A stretch of DNA of 64,000 nucleotides, taken from Haliea sp. (GTDB lineage: Bacteria > Pseudomonadota > Gammaproteobacteria > Pseudomonadales > Halieaceae). The DNA is taken from contig JAHEBM010000002.1 in the NCBI GenBank assembly GCA_024642245.1, positions 89,737-153,736 on the forward strand. Reading direction: 5' to 3'. Positions 8,157 to 15,589 of the stretch are shown piece by piece; positions within the stretch are counted from its first letter, which is position 1; the number at the start of each line of letters is the position of its first letter. Under the pieces are notes generated by a model. It was not told the origin of the DNA and ran no database searches. It worked only from the letters and a program-made list of their open reading frames with translations. The position numbers were made by a program, and so were the translations under genes.

Positions 8157-8923
8157 TGCCGATGCGGCTGGAGCTGATCGCACTTGAAGGTTTTCCCCTG
8201 GTCGAGCCGGGGGACAACCTGGCGCAAATGCTGGCGGATGGCCTCCAGCGCAACGGACTGCAACTGCAGCCCGGGGATGTATTGGTGATCGCCCAGAAGG
8301 TTGTCTCAAAGGCCGAGGGTCGCTACGTGCGCCTGGCGGACGTGAGGGCGGGCGCCGAGGCTGAGGCCCTGGCGCAGCAGGCGGGGAAAGACCCGCGGCA
8401 GGTCGAACTGATCCTGGCGGAGAGCCGCGAAGTCATCCGGGTGCGTCCCGGGGTTATCATTGTCGAGCACCGCAACGGTTACGTACACGCCAACGCCGGT
8501 ATCGACCGGTCGAATATTACCAATAGCGCGGAAGACCCGCGGGTATTGCTTTTGCCCGTGGACCCGGACGCCTCTGCCCGGGCACTGCGCCGGGACCTGG
8601 CCGTGCTCACCGGCGTGGAGGTCCAGGTTATCATTAACGATAGCGCCGGGCGTGCATGGCGCAACGGCACTGTCGGGATCGCCATCGGTACCGCGGGCCT
8701 GGCCCCGGTGCGCGACCAGATTGGCGAGCTGGATATGTTCGGTAACGTGCTGCAGGTGACAGAGCCGGCGGAAGCGGATGAGCTCGCGGCGGCTGCCTCA
8801 CTCCTTATGGGCCAGTCGACCCAGGGCCGTCCCGTGGTGCTGGCGCGCGGGGCGAACCTGCTCGCTTCGGAAGAGGGTTCAGGAAAATTGATTCGCGACC
8901 GGGCCATGGACCTGTTCCGCTGA
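8156..8923 (+). CDS. cofE: Coenzyme F420-0:L-glutamate ligase
   Basis: GTP-dependent ligase that adds gamma-linked glutamate to F420-0. The 255-residue protein shows PGDVLVIAQKVVSKAEGR near residue 40, VEHRNGYVHANAGIDRSN near residue 105 and NDSAGRAWRNGTVGIAIG near residue 165, all CofE/FbiB N-domain hallmarks. The length equals the single-domain archaeal-type CofE; the C-terminal FMN reductase domain of mycobacterial FbiB is absent. The ATG overlaps the npdG stop by one base and the TGA overlaps the cofD ATG. No separate reductase for a dehydro-F420 intermediate is seen nearby. Confidence 0.93.
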   Translation: MPMRLELIALEGFPLVEPGDNLAQMLADGLQRNGLQLQPGDVLVIAQKVVSKAEGRYVRLADVRAGAEAEALAQQAGKDPRQVELILAESREVIRVRPGVIIVEHRNGYVHANAGIDRSNITNSAEDPRVLLLPVDPDASARALRRDLAVLTGVEVQVIINDSAGRAWRNGTVGIAIGTAGLAPVRDQIGELDMFGNVLQVTEPAEADELAAAASLLMGQSTQGRPVVLARGANLLASEEGSGKLIRDRAMDLFR

Positions 8924-9885
8924 TGGCAGCCGTGCAAGGGGATGTCCTGGCGCTCTCCGGGGGGGTTGGCGGGGCCAAGCTGGCACTGGGCCTGGCGGAT
9001 GTGCTTGCCCCGGGTCGACTTCACGTACTGGTCAATACGGCGGATGATTTCCGGCACCTGGGGCTTTATATATGCCCCGATATCGATACCTTGCTGTATA
9101 CCCTGTCGGGGCGCGCCAACTCGACGCTGGGGTGGGGGCTGGAAGGGGAGACCTGGCAGACCATGAGCGCGCTGGAACAACTGGGAGCCGATGCCTGGTT
9201 CAGGCTGGGTGACCGGGATATGGCGACTCACCTGTGGCGCACCGAGCAGTTGGCCGGGGGAATGCGACTTACCGCTTTTACCGCTTTGCTGGCCGAGCGC
9301 CTGTCCGTCAGCAGCCATATTCACCCGATGACAAATGACCGGGTCCGCACTATCGTGCATACCGACAGCGGCGACCTCCCTTTCCAGCACTATTTTGTCC
9401 GTGACCAGTGTAAACCTGCGGTGACCGGCTTCAGTTTCGACGGTATTTCCGCCGCTCATCCCAACCGGGATGTCATGCGCCTGCTGCAGCAGAAGGCGTT
9501 CGCGCAGGTGCTGATCTGTCCCTCCAACCCGTTCGTGAGCATAGACCCCATACTGCAATTGCCGGGCCTGTGGCTTGCCCTGCGGGAAAGCCCCGCCCCC
9601 GTGGTGGTGGTGTCACCCATCGTCGCCGGACTCGCCCTGAAGGGGCCGGCCGCCAAGATGATGGCGGAACTTGGAATGGTGTCTTCCGCGCTGGAAGTTG
9701 CCCGTCATTACAGCCAGCGCTACCCCGGGCTCATGGACTGCTTCGTGATCGACGAAAGTGACGCTACACTTGCCGGGGCTATTCGGGAGCTGGGGGTTGA
9801 GGTGGCCATTACATCGACGGTTATGAAGAGCAGGGCCGACAAGCAGGACCTTGCCCGTTTCGCACTGGGTTTGCGCGGGAGCTGA
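8923..9885 (+). CDS. cofD: 2-phospho-L-lactate transferase (F420-0 synthase)
   Basis: Transfers the phospho-organic-acid moiety of the CofC product to the deazaflavin Fo, giving F420-0 or a variant. The 320-residue protein begins with LSGGVGGAKLALGLADVL, the conserved nucleotide-binding N-terminus, followed by VNTADDFRHLGLYICPDIDT and WFRLGDRDMATHLWR. Near the centre are THPMT-like HIHPMTNDRVRTIV and the FQHYFVRDQC segment typical of CofD/FbiA. The ATG overlaps the cofE stop codon; cofC follows after five bases. The acid actually transferred (phospholactate, phosphoenolpyruvate or phosphoglycerate) depends on CofC and cannot be read here. Confidence 0.94.
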   Translation: MAAVQGDVLALSGGVGGAKLALGLADVLAPGRLHVLVNTADDFRHLGLYICPDIDTLLYTLSGRANSTLGWGLEGETWQTMSALEQLGADAWFRLGDRDMATHLWRTEQLAGGMRLTAFTALLAERLSVSSHIHPMTNDRVRTIVHTDSGDLPFQHYFVRDQCKPAVTGFSFDGISAAHPNRDVMRLLQQKAFAQVLICPSNPFVSIDPILQLPGLWLALRESPAPVVVVSPIVAGLALKGPAAKMMAELGMVSSALEVARHYSQRYPGLMDCFVIDESDATLAGAIRELGVEVAITSTVMKSRADKQDLARFALGLRGS

Positions 9886-9890
9886 CGGCA

Positions 9891-10613
9891 GTGACACAGG
9901 CATTGGTACCCTTGAAAGACCTGGTGCGGGCAAAAACCCGCCTCGCCGGCCTGCTGAGCCCATCGGAACGACGCGCGCTGGCCCAGGCAATGGTGGAAGA
10001 CGTGCTGGCCGTGCTGGCCGCCCACCCGGGAATCGAGCGCACAACGCTCGTTTCGGATGACCCCTGCGCCTATCTCCTGGCCGCGCGGTACGGCGCCGGT
10101 CACTGGCTGGAGAGCGAGCTGGGATGCACCGGGCTGAATGGGGTAGTCAGTCGCGCCGCCGACAGGCTGCTGGCCGAGGGCGCCGGGTCTGTACTGGTAT
10201 TACATGCGGACCTGCCCCTGCTCACAGCAGCGGATATCAGCGCTGTGCTCAGCGCTGCACGCGACGGCAGCAAACTGGTCATTGGCAGCGACCGCCATGG
10301 CGTGGGCACCAACCTGTTGTGTTTTGGTGGTGCTACTGCCCCGACGTTTTCTTTTGGCGAAAACAGTTGCGAGCGTCACCTGGCTGCCGCACGGGCGCGG
10401 GGTATACCGGTGACAGTGCTGCGCAGCCGGGGCATCGGGCTGGACCTGGATGAACCGCGGGACCTGCGGGCCCTGTTGCAGAACCTCGATGGGTTGAGCC
10501 GGTCACAGACTGCCCACTTCCTGGAACAGGCGGGCCTGGGCTCACGCATCAGCCTGGCGCTGGCGTCGCTGGAGCCGGGCGAATCGTCCCTGGACACAGG
10601 GGAGGTCCGCTGA
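9891..10613 (+). CDS. cofC: 2-phospho-L-lactate guanylyltransferase
   Basis: Nucleotidyltransferase that activates a three-carbon phospho-acid with GTP for CofD. The 240-residue protein starts at GTG 9891 with ALVPLKDLVRAKTRLAGLLS, the conserved substrate and nucleotide loop, and has TTLVSDDP (about residue 45) and VLHADLPLL (about residue 102), where acidic residues bind metal. In characterised relatives the substrate is 2-phospholactate (archaea), phosphoenolpyruvate (mycobacteria) or 3-phosphoglycerate (Paraburkholderia rhizoxinica); which applies here is unknown. The stop overlaps the fbiC ATG (TGATGG), indicating coupled translation. Confidence 0.9.
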   Translation: MTQALVPLKDLVRAKTRLAGLLSPSERRALAQAMVEDVLAVLAAHPGIERTTLVSDDPCAYLLAARYGAGHWLESELGCTGLNGVVSRAADRLLAEGAGSVLVLHADLPLLTAADISAVLSAARDGSKLVIGSDRHGVGTNLLCFGGATAPTFSFGENSCERHLAAARARGIPVTVLRSRGIGLDLDEPRDLRALLQNLDGLSRSQTAHFLEQAGLGSRISLALASLEPGESSLDTGEVR

Positions 10614-13138
10614 TGGCGCATTGGGAAGTACTGCGTGCCGATCTGCTGGCGGGGCGCCATCTCACGCGTGAGCAGGCACTGGCCCTGGCCGAGATCCCCG
10701 AGACGCACGCGCTCGCCACCGTGGCCGGCGAGCTGCGCGACCGGGGTTTTGGCGCCGTGGTAACTTACTCGCGCAAGGTATTTATCCCGCTGACTCACCT
10801 GTGCCGCGACGTCTGCCATTACTGCACCTTTGCCCGGACACCGAAAAAAATCGGGCAGCCGTTCATGGATGTTGAGCAGGTGCTGGAGCTGTGCCGCGAG
10901 GGCGCGCGTCTGGGTTGCCAGGAAGCGCTGTTTACCCTGGGGGAGAAACCTGAGTTGCGCTACAGCGCGGCGCGGCGCGCGCTGGCCGACCTGGGTTTTG
11001 CCGACACCCTGTCCTACCTGCGGTATGTGGCGTCGCGCGTGCTGGCTGAAACCGGCTTGTTGCCCCATATCAATGCGGGTTGCATGACCGCCGCGGAGAT
11101 CGCCGGCCTGCGCCAGGTAAGCGCCTCGATGGGTATAATGCTGGAGTCCGCCTCCGACCGCCTGTGTGAAAAAGGTATGCCGCACTACGGTTCACCGGAC
11201 AAGAATCCCGCCGCGCGCCTGCAAACGCTGGAACTGGCGGGCCAGGCGGCAGTACCGTTCACTTCCGGCATCCTTATCGGTATAGGTGAGACCCGGCGAG
11301 AGCGTGTGGAGTCCCTGCTTGCACTGCGGGAAGTGCATGCGCGTCATGGTCACCTGCAGGAAGTGATCGTGCAGAACTTCCGGGCCAAGCCCGGTACACT
11401 GATGGCGTCGTCCCCCGAACCAGACCTCAACGAGTTGCTGTGGACCATCGCCGTGGCTCGCCTGGTCTTCGGCCCCCACATGAGTATCCAGGCACCCCCC
11501 AATCTCAGCCCGGGTGTATTGCCGCAACTGGTCGCGGCCGGTATCAACGACTGGGGCGGCGTGTCTCCGCTGACGCCCGACCATGTCAACCCCGAGGCAC
11601 CCTGGCCACACCTGGACAAGCTGGCACTGGAGACGGCCGCCGCAGGGAAGTTCCTCGATCAGCGGCTTACGGTCTACCCCGCCTACGCCAGCGACGCGGA
11701 GCGTTGGCTGGACCCGGCGGTGCGCACCGCGGTGCTGCGCCACAGCGACAGCATGGGGTTTGCCCGGCGCGACGCGTGGGTGCCGGGTGAGGAGGGCGCA
11801 ATTCCGCCTGTGGAGGCGCAATTGCTGCGCCTTGATCCATCGCCAGATTCCGTATCGCCGGAAATCACGGCGATTGTCGATGCCTGTAGCGCGCAGGCCG
11901 ATGTGAGCGAGGCGGATATTGCGCGCCTGTTTGAGGCCAGGGGCGCGGATTTCGCCTTTGTCGTGCGCAGGGCCGACCAGTTGCGCAGGCAGGTCAATGG
12001 CGACACGGTGAGCTACGTTGTCAACCGCAATATCAATTACACCAACGTATGCTATTTCAAGTGCCAGTTCTGCGCATTTTCCAAGGGAAAGCACAGCGAG
12101 GACCTGCGTGGCCGCCCCTACGATATCAGCGGTGAGGACATTGCGGGGCGTTGTCGCGAGGCCTGGCACCGGGGTGCGACAGAAGTTTGCATGCAGGGAG
12201 GAATTCACCCGGATTACACGGGCCAGACCTACCTCGATATTCTGCACACGGTTCACGCCGCGACACCCGGTATGCATGTCCATGCCTTTTCTCCATTGGA
12301 AGTGTCACAGGGTGCGGCGACCCTCGGTGTGGACATCGAAAGTTTCCTTCGCCAGCTCAAGGAGGCCGGCTTGAACACCTTGCCCGGTACCGCGGCGGAG
12401 GTGTTGCACGACGAGGTGCGCGCGCGGCTGTGCCCGGACAAGCTGGACACCGCCCGGTGGCTGGAGGTGATGGAGACGGCCCACCGCGTTGGCCTGCCGA
12501 CCACAGCGACCATCATGTACGGCCACATCGACCTGCCCCGTCACTGGGCACGGCACCTGCGACTTATTCGCGACCTGCAGCGGCGGACAGGCGGCTTCAC
12601 CGAGTTTGTGCCCCTGCCCTTTGTGCACATGGAAGCGCCCATGTATCTCAAGGGTAATGCCCGGCGTGGCCCCACTTTCCGGGAGGCGGTGTTGATGCAC
12701 GCGGTGGCGCGTGTGGTGCTGCATGGCCTGATCGACAATATCCAGGCTTCCTGGGTGAAAATGGGCGAGCAGGGCGTGGCCGCGTGCCTCGCCGCCGGCG
12801 TGAACGACCTTGGCGGTACGCTCATGAATGAGAGCATTACCCGGGCCGCGGGCTCCGGCCACGGCCAGGAATGGGAGCCGGCCTTCATGGAGCGGCAGAT
12901 ACTCGCCGCCGGCCGGGTGCCGCGCATGCGGACCACCCTTTACGCCGATGCGGGATCCCAGCGGCGCCAGGCAGCGTTTAATGCCTCGCCGCTGGCGCCA
13001 GTGGAGAACGCCGGGGCCGGCAAGCGGGAACGCTCGAAGCGCCTGGTGCCGCTGGAAGCCGTGCGCTGGTTGTCCGGGCAGCAGGAACCCGAGAACCTGG
13101 TCTATGAACAGGTTATCCTGATGGCGGCCTGTAACTGA
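10613..13138 (+). CDS. fbiC: Fused Fo synthase, CofG-CofH bifunctional radical SAM protein
   Basis: Makes 7,8-didemethyl-8-hydroxy-5-deazariboflavin (Fo), the F420 chromophore, from tyrosine and a ribityl-pyrimidine of the riboflavin pathway. The 841 residues hold two radical SAM halves. The CofG half comes first with CRDVCHYC (Cys64, 68, 71), GEKPELRY and the ESASDRL segment; the CofH half starts near residue 430 with CYFKCQFC (Cys480, 484, 487), MQGGIHPDYTG and MEAPMYLKGNARRGPTFRE. The G-then-H fused order matches actinobacterial FbiC, while archaea and cyanobacteria encode separate proteins. It is the last gene of the operon; ung follows after 16 bases and may be read through, as no terminator is visible. 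Confidence 0.95.
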   Translation: MAHWEVLRADLLAGRHLTREQALALAEIPETHALATVAGELRDRGFGAVVTYSRKVFIPLTHLCRDVCHYCTFARTPKKIGQPFMDVEQVLELCREGARLGCQEALFTLGEKPELRYSAARRALADLGFADTLSYLRYVASRVLAETGLLPHINAGCMTAAEIAGLRQVSASMGIMLESASDRLCEKGMPHYGSPDKNPAARLQTLELAGQAAVPFTSGILIGIGETRRERVESLLALREVHARHGHLQEVIVQNFRAKPGTLMASSPEPDLNELLWTIAVARLVFGPHMSIQAPPNLSPGVLPQLVAAGINDWGGVSPLTPDHVNPEAPWPHLDKLALETAAAGKFLDQRLTVYPAYASDAERWLDPAVRTAVLRHSDSMGFARRDAWVPGEEGAIPPVEAQLLRLDPSPDSVSPEITAIVDACSAQADVSEADIARLFEARGADFAFVVRRADQLRRQVNGDTVSYVVNRNINYTNVCYFKCQFCAFSKGKHSEDLRGRPYDISGEDIAGRCREAWHRGATEVCMQGGIHPDYTGQTYLDILHTVHAATPGMHVHAFSPLEVSQGAATLGVDIESFLRQLKEAGLNTLPGTAAEVLHDEVRARLCPDKLDTARWLEVMETAHRVGLPTTATIMYGHIDLPRHWARHLRLIRDLQRRTGGFTEFVPLPFVHMEAPMYLKGNARRGPTFREAVLMHAVARVVLHGLIDNIQASWVKMGEQGVAACLAAGVNDLGGTLMNESITRAAGSGHGQEWEPAFMERQILAAGRVPRMRTTLYADAGSQRRQAAFNASPLAPVENAGAGKRERSKRLVPLEAVRWLSGQQEPENLVYEQVILMAACN

Positions 13139-13154
13139 ACCGGGGCAGGGGGGT

Positions 13155-13844
13155 ATGAGCAGGTCAGTGCAATTGGAGCACAGCTGGCTGGCGCGATTGG
13201 CGCCGGAGTTTGAAAAGCCCTACATGGATAAGCTGCGTTCTTTCCTGCTGGCAGAAAAAAGAGCCGGCAAACAGGTTTTTCCGGCAAGCCAGGAGATTTT
13301 CAATGCCTTTGCCCACGCGCCCCTGCAGCAGGTCAAGGTGGTGATTCTCGGGCAGGACCCCTACCACGGCCCCGGGCAGGCTCACGGCCTGTGCTTTTCG
13401 GTCCGGCCCGGCGTGAAAGTGCCGCCGTCACTGCAGAATATTTTCAGGGAAATCGAGTCCGAGCTGGGTCACCCCGTCCCGGCCCATGGACACCTGGCGG
13501 CCTGGGCCGACCAGGGTGTACTGCTGCTGAACAGCGTGTTATCGGTCGAGTGCGGGCGGGCCGCCTCGCACCAGGGCAAGGGATGGGAGACCTTCACGGA
13601 CCGCGTCATCGAGGTCATCAACCGCGAGTGCGAACATGTCGTGTTCATGCTCTGGGGCAGCTATGCCCAGCGCAAGGGTGCGATTATCGACAGGCACCGG
13701 CACTGCGTGCTTAGCGCCCCGCACCCGTCTCCACTGAGTGCCCACCGCGGTTTTTTCGGGTGCGGGCATTTCAAGGCGGCCAATGAATACCTCCAGGCAC
13801 ACGGCAGGACACCGATAGACTGGAGCTTGCCGACAAAGGCCTGA
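13155..13844 (+). CDS. ung: Uracil-DNA glycosylase
   Basis: Removes uracil from DNA at the first step of base excision repair. The 229-residue protein carries the family-1 motifs: GQDPYHGPGQAHGLCFSV near residue 63, with the catalytic Asp in QDPYH, LLLNSVLSVE near residue 115, and HPSPLSAHRGFFGCGHF near residue 190, with the catalytic His in HPSPLS. Length is normal. The ATG follows GGGGGG-like purines shortly upstream. It sits 16 bases after fbiC with no evident promoter. The convergent ygfZ ends six bases beyond its stop. Confidence 0.97.
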   Translation: MSRSVQLEHSWLARLAPEFEKPYMDKLRSFLLAEKRAGKQVFPASQEIFNAFAHAPLQQVKVVILGQDPYHGPGQAHGLCFSVRPGVKVPPSLQNIFREIESELGHPVPAHGHLAAWADQGVLLLNSVLSVECGRAASHQGKGWETFTDRVIEVINRECEHVVFMLWGSYAQRKGAIIDRHRHCVLSAPHPSPLSAHRGFFGCGHFKAANEYLQAHGRTPIDWSLPTKA

Positions 13845-13850
13845 GCCGGA

Positions 13851-14801
13851 CTATTTTTCGGGGATGCGGTAGGGCATCTGGCCCGTGTGCAACCTTGGGC
13901 CGTCGGCGCTTGCCGCGTGTAATCCGGCATCTACTCCCGCGGCCGTTGCCGTCACCAGCATGAGCAATCCGCCGCGCGCAGACGCCACGGCATTGATAAC
14001 GTTGCCGACTGACTGGGCTGCGCCGGGGCTGTAGAGAGAATCACCACTGACCGGATGCGCCCCCGCCTGCATGTCCGCCGCCGCCAGTTCAGCCAGGTAG
14101 AGGCGACGCTTCGGTTTGCCGCGGTAATGCATGCGGGCGACAACTTCCTGCCCGGTGTAGCAGCCCTTATTGAAGCTGATATGCCCGGTAACGTCGTAAT
14201 TCAGCATCTGGGGAATGTATTCTCCGGTAGTGGAAGCCTCGATGCGGGCGGTGCCGGCGGCAATCTGCAGGGCCTGCCAGGCTGTTTCCCCAGCGTCCGT
14301 GGCCAGCTCCCGCAGCCGCTCCAGCGCACTGCCTGCACGGGCTGGCTCCAGGTGACATTCGAACTGCTCTGCCGCCTCGTCCAGTTGCACCAGGGTAAAT
14401 CCTGGGCCGGAGCAGGCGCGGTATTTACCTCCCGGCACGGCGCCGAACACCCCCTCCAGTACCCGGGCGGCTGTCGCTCCCCAGCAGGCGATGATTTGCC
14501 AGTCCTCGCGCTCCGAATCCAGTCGTGCCCTGGAAAACACGATGTATTTTCCCAGCACGGCGGCGCTTGATGCCCGGATGTCCCGGCGCATTCTCAGCGC
14601 CAGGTGCTCCTCGGCGAGCATGGTCAGGAGGAAATCGCATACCACTCTGCCCTGGGCAGTACAGTAGGCGCCGGGCAGGGCCGTATGCGCATCCAGCTTT
14701 CGTGTGTCGCAGGTGACCTGGCCCTGAAGGAATGACAGGGCAGCAGGTCCCTGCAGGTGCAGCAGGGCGTCCTGCTCCACAATGGTGTAGTAACAGCTCA
14801 A
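13851..14801 (-). CDS. ygfZ: YgfZ/GcvT-like folate-binding Fe-S cluster repair protein
   Basis: A 316-residue cytoplasmic protein of the YgfZ family, which uses a folate to help assemble or repair some Fe-S enzymes. The diagnostic motif KGCYTGQEVVARMHYRG (about residues 213-229) is intact, including the conserved Cys. LQGQVTCDTRKL near the N-terminus also matches the family. The start appears to be TTG at 14801, with AGGTAGG shortly upstream; no better ATG precedes the conserved N-terminus. It is divergent from sdhE, another assembly factor, an arrangement common in gammaproteobacteria. Confidence 0.93.
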   Translation of the reverse strand: MSCYYTIVEQDALLHLQGPAALSFLQGQVTCDTRKLDAHTALPGAYCTAQGRVVCDFLLTMLAEEHLALRMRRDIRASSAAVLGKYIVFSRARLDSEREDWQIIACWGATAARVLEGVFGAVPGGKYRACSGPGFTLVQLDEAAEQFECHLEPARAGSALERLRELATDAGETAWQALQIAAGTARIEASTTGEYIPQMLNYDVTGHISFNKGCYTGQEVVARMHYRGKPKRRLYLAELAAADMQAGAHPVSGDSLYSPGAAQSVGNVINAVASARGGLLMLVTATAAGVDAGLHAASADGPRLHTGQMPYRIPEK

Positions 14802-14902
14802 AGTTGCCTACCTGACAATGTGAGTGAATCATCATAGGGCCTTGCGCCCGGGCTGTCAGCACCCACCTTTGCAGGTGCCGGGCGGTTGACTGCTTTTGGC
14901 TA

Positions 14903-14908
14903 TATAAT
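14903..14908 (+). promoter_or_regulatory. Candidate -10 element for sdhE
   Basis: A perfect TATAAT lies 30 bases before the chosen sdhE ATG. A TTGACT is present at 14886 but only 11 bases away, too close for a standard -35 box. The implied transcript start near 14915 fits translation from 14938, not from 14917. Confidence 0.3.
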
Positions 14909-14937
14909 GCCCGGCTTTGATGATGATTGAGAAATTT

Positions 14938-15213
14938 ATGACTGGCAGAGTATCGGACGAGGAAATCAATCGCATGCGCTGGGCCAGCAGGCGCGGCATG
15001 CTTGAGCTTGATCTCGTGCTGGAACCTTTTGTGATGGCCCGCTATGCCGGGCTGGACGAACTCGACCGCAGGCGGTTCCAGCAACTTATGCGCTGTGAGG
15101 ACCAGGACCTTTTCGCCTGGTTCATGCAGCGGGAAAGACCCGACGATGAGGAACTTGGCGCCATTGTCAGAAAGGTACTCGACTTCACCCTCACTGCGCC
15201 TGACAGTCGGTAA
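14938..15213 (+). CDS. sdhE: Succinate dehydrogenase flavinylation factor SdhE
   Basis: Small cytoplasmic protein that promotes covalent FAD attachment to succinate dehydrogenase and fumarate reductase. The 91 residues contain RMRWASRRGMLELD, with the RGxxE motif needed for flavinylation, then the helical pattern ending [16 protein letters not shown]. An ATG run at 14917-14923 is also in frame, but 14938 has GAGA about seven bases upstream, suits the family length and fits the TATAAT position. The 3' end overlaps ygfX in another frame, as in the sdhE-ygfX (cptBA) pair of enterobacteria. Confidence 0.93.
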   Translation: MTGRVSDEEINRMRWASRRGMLELDLVLEPFVMARYAGLDELDRRRFQQLMRCEDQDLFAWFMQRERPDDEELGAIVRKVLDFTLTAPDSR

Positions 15214-15589
15214 ATCTGCTATTTGTGGCGTACTGCATGGCCTGCTGTGCACGCTCGCCGCAACCAGCCTTTTTACATTATCCCAGCGAGGCTACCCACT
15301 GTCGGGCCTGTTGTTGCTGCCGGTCGTCGGGCTGTGCTGTCGGCAACTGGTGCGGCAGCCAATGGCCGGACTCGTGGTTTGCTGGCACCGCGGGGTCTGG
15401 ACCCTCGAGCAGAACGGGAAATGCCGGGCTGTCACCATCCTTGCGGGCAGCACTTTCCTGCCGTGGCTTATTTACCTGGCCTGGCGTGACTGCGCCGGTC
15501 AGGGCAGTGGGGCAGTTTTCCTGTTTGCCGACAGTGCGCCGGCGGATGATCTACGACGCCTGCGCGTGCGCCTCACCCTTGAGCGGTGA
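15146..15589 (+). CDS. ygfX: YgfX family membrane protein (CptA-like)
   Basis: A small inner-membrane protein encoded directly after sdhE; the E. coli homologue YgfX/CptA is reported as the toxin-like partner of SdhE and affects cell shape. The frame shows two adjacent hydrophobic segments ([19 protein letters not shown] and [16 protein letters not shown]), a [10 protein letters not shown] turn and a polar C-terminus ending [15 protein letters not shown], the usual family layout. The start is uncertain: ATG 15146 gives 147 residues and a 68-base overlap with sdhE. The 3' end overlaps convergent nadB by 39 bases. Identification rests on topology and synteny more than on motif identity. Confidence 0.75.
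   Translation: MRNLAPLSERYSTSPSLRLTVGKSAICGVLHGLLCTLAATSLFTLSQRGYPLSGLLLLPVVGLCCRQLVRQPMAGLVVCWHRGVWTLEQNGKCRAVTILAGSTFLPWLIYLAWRDCAGQGSGAVFLFADSAPADDLRRLRVRLTLER

Noticed and set aside
7488..8309. Minus-strand frame of 273 codons across npdG and cofE
   Set aside because: It covers two genes with identified motifs and shared stop/start overlap on the plus strand.
11192..12283. Minus-strand frame of 363 codons inside fbiC
   Set aside because: Long because of high GC; fbiC has both Fe-S motifs and family length on the plus strand.
12501..12600. CRISPR array or tandem repeats
   Set aside because: No regularly spaced direct repeats were found here or elsewhere in the window.
14886..14908. TTGACT with TATAAT as a complete sigma-70 promoter of sdhE
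   Set aside because: The spacer is only 11 bases; only the -10 is kept as a tentative element.
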